Assembly (NCBI GenBank): GCA_000471045.1
Contig: KI301992.1
Coordinates: 1,682,060 to 1,746,059 of the forward strand
DNA length: 64,000 nucleotides
Direction: 5' to 3'
DNA from: an actinobacterium LLX17
Lineage (GTDB): Bacteria; Actinomycetota; Actinomycetes; Propionibacteriales; Nocardioidaceae
Part shown: positions 26,299 through 34,142 of the stretch, one piece after another
How the letters are laid out: the number at the start of each line of letters is the position of its first letter
How positions within the stretch are numbered: position 1 is the first letter of the stretch
Translations under genes and position numbers: made by a program
The notes under the pieces: generated by a model
What the model saw: the letters and a program-made list of their open reading frames with translations, nothing else
Database searches by the model: none
Told to the model about the DNA's origin: nothing

Positions 26299-26991
26299 TC
26301 AATCGTGCAGTGCGCCTCGGACGACCGCGGCCATGCCCTCGTACCCCCGGTCGTTCGGGTGGAAGCGGTCCTTCGCCAGCCGCCCGCGCCAGTCGCGCAT
26401 GTGCGGGACCCGGAAGTCGGCCACCACCAGGTCACGACGGCGGGCCGCCTCGTCGATCACGGCGTTCAGACGCGCCGCTGACGGACGCATCCCGGGCTGG
26501 GTGGCCACCACCGTGCCGACCGGCACGCGGTCGAGCAGCTCGCGCATCGAGGTGTCGAGGGTGCGGCGCCACCGGCGGCTGATCAGGTCGTTGTTGCCGA
26601 TCAGCAGCGTCACGAGGGGCATGTCGTGGCCGTGGGCGCGCACCGCCTCGAGGGCCGGCAGCTGCCGGTCGATCACGTCGCCGACCCGCGCCCCGTTGAA
26701 CGACAGGTTGACGATCGCGACGTCCTTCAGGCGCGCCGGCAGGTCCCGGTGCAGGTGACCGACCCATCCTCGGTCGGCCCCGCTCGCGCCGATGCCCTGC
26801 GACATCGAGTCGCCCAGCACACCCCACAGGGGGCGGCCCGAGGCCAGCGCACGACGGTTGTTCTCCTCCCACCACCGCGCGAACGGCTCGACGTCCTCCT
26901 GGACCTCCCGGATGCCGGGAACGACGCGAGCCAGGCGGGACACGACGGGGCCGGCGGGCCGGCCACTGAGGTTGGAGTACTCGAACGTCAT
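26299..26991 (-). CDS. SGNH/GDSL hydrolase
   Basis: 230 residues. Block I GDSMSQGIG (Ser nucleophile near residue 60), block II FNGARVGD, block III LIGNNDL, and block V DRFHPNDRGYEGMA with the catalytic Asp and His. An esterase or lipase acting on an unknown ester; no signal peptide is evident. ATG 26991 starts MTFEYSNLS; a longer frame to 27036 is possible. First gene of a two-gene unit with the HNH lipoprotein. Confidence 0.85.
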   Translation of the reverse strand: MTFEYSNLSGRPAGPVVSRLARVVPGIREVQEDVEPFARWWEENNRRALASGRPLWGVLGDSMSQGIGASGADRGWVGHLHRDLPARLKDVAIVNLSFNGARVGDVIDRQLPALEAVRAHGHDMPLVTLLIGNNDLISRRWRRTLDTSMRELLDRVPVGTVVATQPGMRPSAARLNAVIDEAARRRDLVVADFRVPHMRDWRGRLAKDRFHPNDRGYEGMAAVVRGALHD

Positions 26992-27037
26992 CACGACACA
27001 CAAGTGAAGCAAGGATCGGACTGTCCTGCCCGGCAAC

Positions 27038-27043
27038 TAGGGT
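27038..27043 (+). promoter_or_regulatory. -10 element, leaderless promoter of the fluC pair
   Basis: TAGGGT, 6 nt before GTG 27050. The 58-bp gap before the start has no fluoride (crcB-motif) riboswitch that I can recognise. Confidence 0.55.
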
Positions 27044-27049
27044 CGAGCC

Positions 27050-27424
27050 GTGCGCATCAGCCCCGTGTTCCTCGTCGCAGTCGGAGGCGCCGTCGGCAGT
27101 CTCGGGCGCCTGACGGTCGACGAGGTCGTCGGTGTGCACGGGCACCTGCCGTCCTCCACGCTGCTCGTCAACGTCGTGGGGTCGCTGCTGCTCGGGCTGC
27201 TCGTCGGCCGCGGAATCAGTGACCGCTCGCGGTTGCTGTGGGGCACCGGGGTTCTCGGCGGCTTCACCACCTACAGCGCCTTCGCGGTGCAGACCGAGCA
27301 GCTGGCGCGCGACGGACAGGTCGCGTGGGCCGTGGGCTACCCGGCGCTCGCCGTGGCCCTCGGCCTCGCGGCTGCCGTCCTGGGGCTCGTGCTCGGCCGA
27401 CGTCTCGCGGGCGGCACGGCATGA
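27050..27424 (+). CDS. fluC: Fluoride channel FluC/CrcB, subunit 1
   Basis: 124 residues, four membrane helices, with GGAVGSLGRL (12-21), NVVGSLLLG (41-49) and GGFTTYSAF (70-78; the Phe and Thr/Ser line the fluoride path). Fluc channels are antiparallel dimers; tandem genes as here usually make heterodimers. GTG start by leaderless promoter; overlaps the next gene (ATGA). Confidence 0.93.
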   Translation: MRISPVFLVAVGGAVGSLGRLTVDEVVGVHGHLPSSTLLVNVVGSLLLGLLVGRGISDRSRLLWGTGVLGGFTTYSAFAVQTEQLARDGQVAWAVGYPALAVALGLAAAVLGLVLGRRLAGGTA

Positions 27425-27765
27425 CGGCCATCCTCGTCGCTCTCGCCGGCGGCCTCGGGGCGGCCCTGCGGTACGCCGTCGACCGCGGCATCGGGCGCCA
27501 CCCGGGCTTCCCCTGGGCCACGTTCGCGGTCAACGTCACGGGCAGCCTTGCTCTGGGCGTCCTGGTGGGCAGCACCTCCGACGCCGACGTCCTGCACGTG
27601 GCCGGCACCGGGTTGCTCGGCGGGTACACCACCTTCAGCGCCGCCTCGCTCGACGCCGCGGAGCGATGGCTCGCCGGCCACCGCGCCGCCGGCGTCGGCT
27701 CGGCCGCGGCCATGGCCGTCGCGTGCGTCGCGGCAGCGGCCCTCGGACACGCGGTGGCGCGATGA
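27421..27765 (+). CDS. fluC: Fluoride channel FluC/CrcB, subunit 2
   Basis: 114 residues, four helices, with GGLGAALRY (10-18), NVTGSLALG and GGYTTFSAAS. Partner of subunit 1, with which it overlaps by 4 bp; it in turn overlaps the downstream AlkX-like gene (ATGA). Confidence 0.93.
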   Translation: MTAILVALAGGLGAALRYAVDRGIGRHPGFPWATFAVNVTGSLALGVLVGSTSDADVLHVAGTGLLGGYTTFSAASLDAAERWLAGHRAAGVGSAAAMAVACVAAAALGHAVAR

Positions 27766-28814
27766 AGCCCCACGTCTCCGGTCGCTGGGCGGCCCAGCGA
27801 CTCGGCACGACGGCGGGCGCCGAGGCCCCCACCGACGGTGAGACGGTGGTCCGTCACCTGGGCGCCGTGCAGGCCCAGCTGCCCGACATGGCGCTGTGGG
27901 CCCTGGGCCGCCGCTGCGGCCGCACGGCCGCCGAGCTGCAGGCCGAGATCGACACCGGCGTCGTCCTCCGCACGCACGTGCTGCGACCCACGTGGCACCT
28001 CGTGCACCGCGACGACCTCGACCTCCTGCTCGACCTCACCGCGCCACGGGTCCGGCGCCTGATGGCCGGTGTCGATCGCCAGCTCGGCGTCGACGAGGCC
28101 GCCCGCGACCGTGCCGGCGAGGTCGTGGGTGTTGTGCTGGCCGACGGTCCGGCCACGCGGCCCGAGCTGGCCACCGCCCTGGCCGACGGCGGCATCGCCG
28201 GCACGGGTCAGTACGTCGGACACGTGCTGACGCACCTCGAGCTCGACGGCGTCATGGCCAGCGGTCCCACCCGCGACGGAGTCCAGACGTACGCGACGCG
28301 CACCCCCGGCGCTCTGACGGGCACTCGCGACGACCGGTTGGCCGAGCTGGCGCGGCGCTACGGGGCCGGGCACGGGGCGTTCCGTCCCCTCGACCTCGCG
28401 TGGTGGGCCAGCCTGACCCTCACCGAGGCGCGGCGCGCCGTCCAGCTCGCCGAGCTTCCGACCCTCGAGCTCGACAGCGAGCCCTACGTCGTGCCTCATG
28501 CCCCGATCGACGCTCCGGTCCCCCACGCCGTGCTGCTGCCGAACTTCGACGAGTACACCTCCTACGCCCGCGACCCCGACGACTTCGCGGACTTCGCCGG
28601 CACCGTGCAGGACATCGTGCGCGGCACGGGCCTGCTGCTGGTCGACGGCCGCGTGGCCGGCACGTGGCGGCGCACGCTGCGGGCCCGCAGCGTGCGCATC
28701 GAGGTCACCTGCACGCCGCAGGTCACGCGGCGCCTTCGCACGGCACTGGAGGCCGAGGCCGAGGCATTCGGACGCTTCGTCGACCGCACGGCGGAGGTCC
28801 AGATCGACGGTTGA
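27762..28814 (+). CDS. Winged-helix HTH_42 protein, AlkZ/AlkX-like DNA glycosylase family
   Basis: 350 residues. Tandem winged helices; the Q37-A-Q39 motif (HLGAVQAQ) stands where AlkZ-type glycosylases have their catalytic Gln-x-Gln, and LLPNFDEYTSYARDPDD near 249-265 is the conserved C-terminal block. The family excises bulky or crosslinked bases; activity here is inferred. Its overlap with the second fluC gene is a curious pairing of fluoride export with DNA repair. Confidence 0.8.
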   Translation: MKPHVSGRWAAQRLGTTAGAEAPTDGETVVRHLGAVQAQLPDMALWALGRRCGRTAAELQAEIDTGVVLRTHVLRPTWHLVHRDDLDLLLDLTAPRVRRLMAGVDRQLGVDEAARDRAGEVVGVVLADGPATRPELATALADGGIAGTGQYVGHVLTHLELDGVMASGPTRDGVQTYATRTPGALTGTRDDRLAELARRYGAGHGAFRPLDLAWWASLTLTEARRAVQLAELPTLELDSEPYVVPHAPIDAPVPHAVLLPNFDEYTSYARDPDDFADFAGTVQDIVRGTGLLLVDGRVAGTWRRTLRARSVRIEVTCTPQVTRRLRTALEAEAEAFGRFVDRTAEVQIDG

Positions 28815-28844
28815 GCCGCGCGCTGCGGCCATGCACCCGAGGGG

Positions 28845-28850
28845 TAGTGT
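28845..28850 (+). promoter_or_regulatory. Possible -10 element of kgd
   Basis: TAGTGT, giving an expected leader of about 47 nt before GTG 28904, which has a GGAAGAGG ribosome binding site. No clear -35. Confidence 0.4.
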
Positions 28851-28903
28851 GGATTTCGGCAGTTTCCCCCCGCACCGCACCAACCGGAAGAGGCGATCTG
28901 GGC

Positions 28904-31900
28904 GTGGCCGAGTCCTCCACCAGCGAGTCGACGAGCAATTCCTCCGTGCCGGACTTCGGCACCAACCAGTGGCTCGTGGAGGACATGCACGAGCGCTGGT
29001 CGGAAGACCCGAAGTCCGTCGACGCGTCGTGGGCGGACTTCTTCGCCAAGGGCGGAGTCCCCGACGGGCAGCAGGAGAAGCCGAAGCCGCAGGCCAACGG
29101 CACCGGGGCCCCGGCAGCGCCCAAGGCCAAGCCCACCACCGCTCCCGCCTCCACCGCGAGCCCGGCCAGCACCAACGGCACGGTGCCCGACGGACTGTCC
29201 ACCCAGCGCCCGTCCAAGCCGGCTGCCGCTGCGGGTCCGCCGGACTCCCCCGCCTCCGTGCGCTCCGCCGCGCCCCAGAAGGCGGCCAAGCCGTCCGGCA
29301 AGAGTGACAAGAAGCAACCCGCCGTCGACGACAAGCCCGCCGGTCCCGGCGAGGTCGAGAAGGTCGTCCTGCGCGGCGCGGCCGCCCGCACGGCCCAGAA
29401 CATGGACTCCAGCCTCACGGTGCCCACCGCCACCAGCGTGCGGTCCGTGCCGGTCAAGCTGCTGTTCGACAACCGCACCGTCATCAACAACCACCTCGCC
29501 CGCGCCCGCGGCGGCAAGGTCTCGTTCACGCACCTCATCGGCTTTGCCGTCGTGCGTGCCATCGCCGGCATGCCCGAGATGAACACCGGCTACGAGACCA
29601 ACGACAAGGGCAAGCCGGTCCAGCTCAAGCCCGAGCACGTCAACTTCGGCCTCGCGATCGACCTGCCCAAGCCCGACGGCACCCGCCAGCTGCTCGTGCC
29701 GAGCATCAAGGCCGCCGAGACGATGGACTTCGCGCAGTTCTGGCAGGCCTACGAGGTCATGGTCAAGAAGGCCCGCGACGGCAAGCTCGAGGTCTCCGAC
29801 TTCCAGGGCACCACCGTCAGCCTCACCAACCCCGGCGGCATCGGCACCAACCACTCGGTGCCGCGCCTGATGTCCGGCCAGGGCGTCATCGTGGGCGTCG
29901 GCTCGATGGAGTACCCGCCGGAGTTCCAGGGCGCGTCCGACCACACCATCGCCCAGATGGCCGTGTCGAAGATGATGACGCTCACCTCCACCTACGACCA
30001 CCGCGTCATCCAGGGCGCGCAGTCCGGTGAGTTCCTCGGCCGCGTGCACAAGTACCTGCTCGGCGAGGACGGCTTCTACGACGAGATCTTCCGCTCCCTG
30101 CGCATCCCGTACGAGCCCATCCGCTGGGCCCGCGACATCGCCGTCAGCCACGATGACGACATCGACCGCCAGGCGCGCGTCCTCGAGCTGATCCACGCCT
30201 TCCGCGTGCGCGGTCACCTGATGGCCGACTCCAACCCGCTCGAGTACAAGCAGCGCAGCCACCCCGACCTCGACACCGTCTCGCACGGCCTGACCCTGTG
30301 GGACCTCGACCGCGAGTTCCCGACCGGTCCGTCGTTCGGCGGCGACCGTCGCTACATGAAGCTGCGCGAGATCCTCGGCATCCTGCGCGACTCGTACTGC
30401 CGCACCACGGGTGTCGAGTACATGTACATCGAGGATCCCGACGAGCGTCGCTGGTTCCAGGAGCGCATGGAGCGCGGTTACACCAAGCCGCCGCGCGAGG
30501 AGCAGCTCCGCATCCTGCTCAAGCTCAACCAGGCCGAGGCGTTCGAGACCTTCCTGCAGACGAAGTTCGTCGGCCAGAAGCGCTTCAGCCTCGAGGGCGG
30601 CGAGACCACCATCCCGCTGCTCGACGAGATCTGCGAGGCGGCTGCGCTCGACGGCCTCGACGAGGTCTGCATCGGCATGGCCCACCGCGGCCGCCTCAAC
30701 GTGCTGGTCAACATCGCCGGCAAGAGCCCGGCCCAGGTCTTCCGCGAGTTCGAGGGGAACATCGACCCCCGCACCGTGCAGGGCTCCGGCGACGTCAAGT
30801 ACCACCTCGGCGTCGAGGGCGAGTTCGCCGCCGACAACGGCGCGAAGGTCAAGGTCTCGGTCGCGGCCAACCCGTCGCACCTCGAGGTCGTCGACCCCGT
30901 GCTGGAGGGCATCACCCGCGCCAAGCAGGACCGCCTCAACCGCGGCGAGGAGTTCCCCGTGCTGCCCGTGCTGGTGCACGGCGACGCGGCCTTCGCCGGC
31001 CAGGGCGTCGTGGCCGAGACGCTCAACCTCTCGCAGCTGCGCGGCTACCGCGTCGGCGGCACGATCCACGTCATCGTCAACAACCAGGTCGGCTTCACCA
31101 CCAGCCCCTCGTCGTCGCGCTCCTCGACGTACTGCACCGACGTCGCCCGCATGATCCAGGCGCCGGTCTTCCACGTCAACGGCGACGACCCCGAGGCCTG
31201 CATCCGGGTGGCGCAGCTGGCCTACGAGTACCGCCGCACGTTCAACAAGGACGTCGTCATCGACCTCATCTGCTACCGCCGCCGCGGTCACAACGAGGGC
31301 GACGACCCCAGCTTCACGCAGCCGCTGATGTACGACACCATCGAGGCCAAGAAGTCGGTGCGCAAGCTCTACACCGAGGCGCTCGTCGGTCGCGGCGACA
31401 TCACGCTCGAGGAGGCCGAGGCCGCCCTGAGCGACTACCAGGCCAAGCTCGAGCAGAACTTCGCCGAGGTCAAGGCGGCCGAGGGCCCCGACCTCGACTA
31501 CTCCCGCACCCCCGACTACCCCGAGAAGCCCGAGCTGCCCGGTGCGCTCGAGACGGCCATCACGCCCGAGGTGCTGAAGGCCGTCGCCGACGCGTACACC
31601 AACGTGCCCGAGGGCTTCACGGTCCACCCGAAGGTGCTGCCCCAGCTGCAGCGCCGCGCCGCCTCGATCACCGCCGGTCCCATCGACTGGGGCACCGGCG
31701 AGATCCTCGCGTTCGGCTCGCTGCTGCTCGACGGTCGCCCGGTCCGCATGGCCGGACAGGACTCGCGCCGCGGCACGTTCTCCTCGCGCTTCGCCACGAT
31801 CATCGATCGTGACACCGCCGAGGAGTGGACGCCGCTGTCGAACATCTCCGACGAGCAGGCCGGCTTCCACATCTACGACTCGCTGCTCAGCGAGTACGCC

Positions 31901-32707
31901 GCGCTCGGCTTCGAGTACGGCTACTCGGTGGCTCGCCCTGAGGCGCTGACCCTCTGGGAGGCGCAGTTCGGTGACTTCATCAACGGCGCTCAGTCGGTCA
32001 TCGACGAGTACCTCTCGTCGGGCGAGACCAAGTGGGGCCAGAAGTCCGGCGTCGTGCTGCTGCTGCCGCACGGCTACGAGGGCCAGGGCCCCGACCACTC
32101 GTCGGCCCGCATCGAGCGCTTCCTGACGCTCGCGGCCAACGACGAGATGACGATCGCCCAGCCCTCCACGCCGGCGTCGTACTTCCACCTGCTGCGCCGG
32201 CACACCCTGCAGGCCGAGCACCGCCCGCTCATCGTCTTCACCCCGAAGTCGATGCTGCGCAACAAGGCTGCGGCGTCCGACCCGTCCGACTTCACCAGCG
32301 GCGCCTTCCGGCCCGTCATCGGCGACGACTCCGTCGATCCCGAGAAGGTCGAGCGCGTGCTGGTCTGCTCGGGCAAGATCACCTGGGAGCTCAAGGCCGA
32401 GCGCGACAAGCGCGAGGGCGACGACCGCCGCACGGCGATCGTGCGCATCGAGCAGCTGTACCCGCGGCCGCTCAGCGAGCTCAAGGCCGAGCTGGCGCGC
32501 TTCCCGAAGGTCAACGAGGTCCGCTGGGTGCAGGACGAGCCCGAGAACCAGGGCCCGTGGCCGCACGTCGCCCACCACTTCAGCGGTCAGCTCGACAGCC
32601 TGCCGCTGAAGGGCGTCACGCGTCCGGAGTCGTCGGCGCCGTCGGTGGGCTCGCACCCCCGTCACGTCGAGGAGCACCGCGCGCTCATGGACCGCGCCTT
32701 CGCCTGA
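28904..32707 (+). CDS. kgd: Multifunctional 2-oxoglutarate enzyme Kgd (E2/E1 fusion)
   Basis: 1267 residues. Residues 15-45 are the E1 N-terminal motif (FGTNQWLVEDMHERW), 46-150 an Ala/Pro/Lys linker, 155-390 an E2-type acyltransferase domain lacking a lipoyl domain but with the TYDHRVIQGAQSG active site near 362-374, and 400-1267 the thiamine-diphosphate E1 domain (GDAAFAGQGVVAE near 692, RRRGHNEGDDPSF near 790). It works with lipoamide dehydrogenase and a lipoylated E2 in the TCA cycle and is controlled by GarA/OdhI-type FHA proteins in relatives. Followed by DUF6104. Confidence 0.96.
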   Translation: MAESSTSESTSNSSVPDFGTNQWLVEDMHERWSEDPKSVDASWADFFAKGGVPDGQQEKPKPQANGTGAPAAPKAKPTTAPASTASPASTNGTVPDGLSTQRPSKPAAAAGPPDSPASVRSAAPQKAAKPSGKSDKKQPAVDDKPAGPGEVEKVVLRGAAARTAQNMDSSLTVPTATSVRSVPVKLLFDNRTVINNHLARARGGKVSFTHLIGFAVVRAIAGMPEMNTGYETNDKGKPVQLKPEHVNFGLAIDLPKPDGTRQLLVPSIKAAETMDFAQFWQAYEVMVKKARDGKLEVSDFQGTTVSLTNPGGIGTNHSVPRLMSGQGVIVGVGSMEYPPEFQGASDHTIAQMAVSKMMTLTSTYDHRVIQGAQSGEFLGRVHKYLLGEDGFYDEIFRSLRIPYEPIRWARDIAVSHDDDIDRQARVLELIHAFRVRGHLMADSNPLEYKQRSHPDLDTVSHGLTLWDLDREFPTGPSFGGDRRYMKLREILGILRDSYCRTTGVEYMYIEDPDERRWFQERMERGYTKPPREEQLRILLKLNQAEAFETFLQTKFVGQKRFSLEGGETTIPLLDEICEAAALDGLDEVCIGMAHRGRLNVLVNIAGKSPAQVFREFEGNIDPRTVQGSGDVKYHLGVEGEFAADNGAKVKVSVAANPSHLEVVDPVLEGITRAKQDRLNRGEEFPVLPVLVHGDAAFAGQGVVAETLNLSQLRGYRVGGTIHVIVNNQVGFTTSPSSSRSSTYCTDVARMIQAPVFHVNGDDPEACIRVAQLAYEYRRTFNKDVVIDLICYRRRGHNEGDDPSFTQPLMYDTIEAKKSVRKLYTEALVGRGDITLEEAEAALSDYQAKLEQNFAEVKAAEGPDLDYSRTPDYPEKPELPGALETAITPEVLKAVADAYTNVPEGFTVHPKVLPQLQRRAASITAGPIDWGTGEILAFGSLLLDGRPVRMAGQDSRRGTFSSRFATIIDRDTAEEWTPLSNISDEQAGFHIYDSLLSEYAALGFEYGYSVARPEALTLWEAQFGDFINGAQSVIDEYLSSGETKWGQKSGVVLLLPHGYEGQGPDHSSARIERFLTLAANDEMTIAQPSTPASYFHLLRRHTLQAEHRPLIVFTPKSMLRNKAAASDPSDFTSGAFRPVIGDDSVDPEKVERVLVCSGKITWELKAERDKREGDDRRTAIVRIEQLYPRPLSELKAELARFPKVNEVRWVQDEPENQGPWPHVAHHFSGQLDSLPLKGVTRPESSAPSVGSHPRHVEEHRALMDRAFA

Positions 32708-32730
32708 GGTCGGCGGTTTCAGGAGGCACC

Positions 32731-32907
32731 GTGTACTTCACCGATCGCGGGATCGAGGAGCTGCAGTCGCGCCGGGGTGACGAGACCGTCACCCTGGCGT
32801 GGCTCGCCGAGCGCCTCGGCGAGTTCGTCGACACGCAGCCCGAGTTCGAGGTGCCGATCGAGCGCTTCGCTACCTGGCTCGCCCGCCTCGACGACGAGGA
32901 CGAGTAG
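32731..32907 (+). CDS. DUF6104 small protein
   Basis: 58 residues: YFTDRGIEELQSRRGDETV at the start and FATWLARLDDEDE at the end. Conserved next to kgd in actinobacteria, function unknown. AGGAGG is 4 nt before GTG 32731. Its stop codon lies inside the left 20-bp direct repeat that borders the mobile unit, so the insertion kept the reading frame intact. Confidence 0.85.
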   Translation: MYFTDRGIEELQSRRGDETVTLAWLAERLGEFVDTQPEFEVPIERFATWLARLDDEDE

Positions 32908-32915
32908 CTAGCGGG
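32896..32915. repeat. Left 20-bp direct repeat flanking the mobile unit
   Basis: GAGGACGAGTAGCTAGCGGG, identical to 34123-34142. It spans the DUF6104 stop. One copy would have been the original junction between DUF6104 and the convergent oxidoreductase gene. Confidence 0.9.
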
Positions 32916-32921
32916 CCTCTC

Positions 32922-33004
32922 CCCCGCGAGTGGCGCAACCTGGCGGTTTCGAGACGGCGTGTCGCGCCATCCTGCGCCACTCGAGACCTACTTTGCGCCA
33001 CTCG
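32922..33004 (+). repeat. Left terminal inverted repeat
   Basis: Blocks in order: CCCCGCGAGTGGCGCA, 13 variable bases, GAGACGGCGTGTCGCGCC, 4 variable, TGCGCCACTCG, 9 variable, TTGCGCCACTCG. The same blocks and spacings occur in reverse complement at 34041-34123. The first and third blocks can pair as a hairpin within one end. Confidence 0.88.
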
Positions 33005-33965
33005 ATCGTGGACTGGCCGGTCTGGCGAAGCGTCGAAGGCGACGTTCGAGCGCGGCACGGCCGCCACGATGCAGCGACGACGCGGCTGCCTCGCGCAGCC
33101 ACGGTTGCACCCGCGTCGGATCGTGCGGCACCCCGCGAGCGTCGTCGGCGTCGCGAACGATGCGGGCCGGATCCGTCAGGATCTCCCGGGCGATGTATCC
33201 GAAGCGTTCGTAGCCGGCGCGTGTCAACGCCTTCTCGCGTCGCAGGTCGCGCTCGTGCTGCCGGCGCTCGCGATGGTCGGCCCCGTCGTACTCCGCCAGA
33301 CGCCGGGACCCAACAATGCGCAGATCACCTCGCGCCACCACCGCACCTGCTCGGTCGCGCGCCAGGAACTGCGGCTCGACAGCGATGCCACTCAGCACGT
33401 GCAGCAACCGCAAGATCGTCTCCCAGGGCGACTCGCTCCGGCCGTCGCAGAGATCGAGTGCACGACGCAGCACCCGCACCCCGCGCCGACCGCGCACGAT
33501 GCTCGCGCGCAACTCGTCGATCGTGAGGTCTCCCAACTGCAGCGCGCCGTCGATCACGACCACGAGGTCGACCAGAGACAGGTGCTCGGCCAGCTCGATG
33601 ATGGTCCACGCCGGTGACGCCACGGCCACGTCACCGATGCGGTGCCGATGATGTGGCGGGATGGCGCACCGCCGCACGTACACGCCCCGGCGTTCATGGT
33701 GCGGGGCGTCCCCGCCGGTGCAGGCGATCAGCGGCACGTGGTCCAGCAACGGCAGCCACCACCTGCGGAGCAGGGCAGCGGTCAGGTGCGTGAAGACGGC
33801 GTCGGGTGGCAGCACCTTCGCGACCGCCCGGCAGACGGTGGCCAGGTCATTGCCATGAGCCGCGGGCACGTGCACGCCATCGACGGGGCGCACGAAGTCG
33901 GGGCCGCGCAGCACGCCGCGTGTCAGGCCGTGGTCGGTGGCTTCTCGGGTCAGGATCGGTTCCAT
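32988..33965 (-). CDS. DUF559-type / AbiEi-like protein of the mobile unit
   Basis: 325 residues. N-terminus MEPILTREATDHGLTRGVLRG with RPVDGVHVPA resembles the AbiEi-like winged-helix start of many actinobacterial proteins. The C-terminal half is a DUF559/Vsr-like PD-(D/E)XK region: GRSESPWETILRLL (Glu), VEPQFLARD, GDLRIVGSRRLAEYDGADHRE (candidate catalytic Asp, Glu and Asp), then REKALTRAGYERFGY. The last residues are encoded inside the left inverted repeat. ATG 33965 was chosen by family pattern; the frame is open back to 34115 within the right repeat. Predicted nuclease or toxin-antitoxin relative; activity not shown. Confidence 0.75.
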   Translation of the reverse strand: MEPILTREATDHGLTRGVLRGPDFVRPVDGVHVPAAHGNDLATVCRAVAKVLPPDAVFTHLTAALLRRWWLPLLDHVPLIACTGGDAPHHERRGVYVRRCAIPPHHRHRIGDVAVASPAWTIIELAEHLSLVDLVVVIDGALQLGDLTIDELRASIVRGRRGVRVLRRALDLCDGRSESPWETILRLLHVLSGIAVEPQFLARDRAGAVVARGDLRIVGSRRLAEYDGADHRERRQHERDLRREKALTRAGYERFGYIAREILTDPARIVRDADDARGVPHDPTRVQPWLREAAASSLHRGGRAALERRLRRFARPASPRSSGAK

Positions 33966-34014
33966 GCCCAGAAGATGGGACGCCGGACACGACATCTGCG
34001 CAGCCCGTCGTCGT

Positions 34015-34040
34015 CTGTGGATGATCTTCGTCATCCACAG
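34015..34040. repeat. Perfect 10-bp inverted repeat next to the right end
   Basis: CTGTGGATGA-tcttcg-TCATCCACAG, immediately inside the right terminal repeat and upstream of the DUF559 gene. It may be a hairpin or the promoter-operator of that gene. No equivalent is seen at the left end. Confidence 0.6.
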
Positions 34041-34123
34041 CGAGTGGCGCAAACCGGGTTGCGAGTGGCGCAAGAAGGCGCGACACGCCGTCTCAGAATT
34101 GCCAATCTGCGCCACTCGCGGGG
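34041..34123 (-). repeat. Right terminal inverted repeat
   Basis: Reverse complement of the left end block order, with 69 of 83 identical positions by hand alignment; conserved blocks identical, spacers diverged. Confidence 0.88.
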
Positions 34124-34142
34124 AGGACGAGTAGCTAGCGGG
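34123..34142. repeat. Right 20-bp direct repeat flanking the mobile unit
   Basis: Identical to 32896-32915. It carries the stop codon (TAG on minus, 34135-34137) of the oxidoreductase gene. Confidence 0.9.

Larger units (their letters stand above)
32916..34122. mobile_element. Single-gene mobile unit with inverted-repeat ends (DUF559 element)
   Basis: 1207 bp between perfect 20-bp direct repeats, with 83-bp imperfect terminal inverted repeats (69 of 83 positions identical, no gaps) and one gene, a DUF559-type protein on the minus strand. Each end holds the 10-mer GAGTGGCGCA once facing inward and its complement twice, six copies in all: 32928, 32973, 32994, 34042, 34063 and 34108. No transposase or recombinase is encoded, so it is either non-autonomous or moved by its own nuclease-like protein (inference). 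It separates DUF6104 from a gene whose stop codon begins in the right repeat. Confidence 0.8.

Noticed and set aside
26992-27049. Fluoride riboswitch before fluC
   Set aside because: The spacer is short, lacks the crcB-motif core, and the -10 sits 6 nt before the start codon.
28562-32677. Very long open frame on the strand opposite kgd (over 1300 codons)
   Set aside because: Antisense frames stay open by GC-rich codon bias; the product is low-complexity Val/Ala/Gly/Arg and kgd is certain on the other strand.
32916-34122. Ordinary insertion sequence
   Set aside because: The ends fit, but no DDE, serine, tyrosine or HUH transposase motif is encoded; the single gene is DUF559-like.
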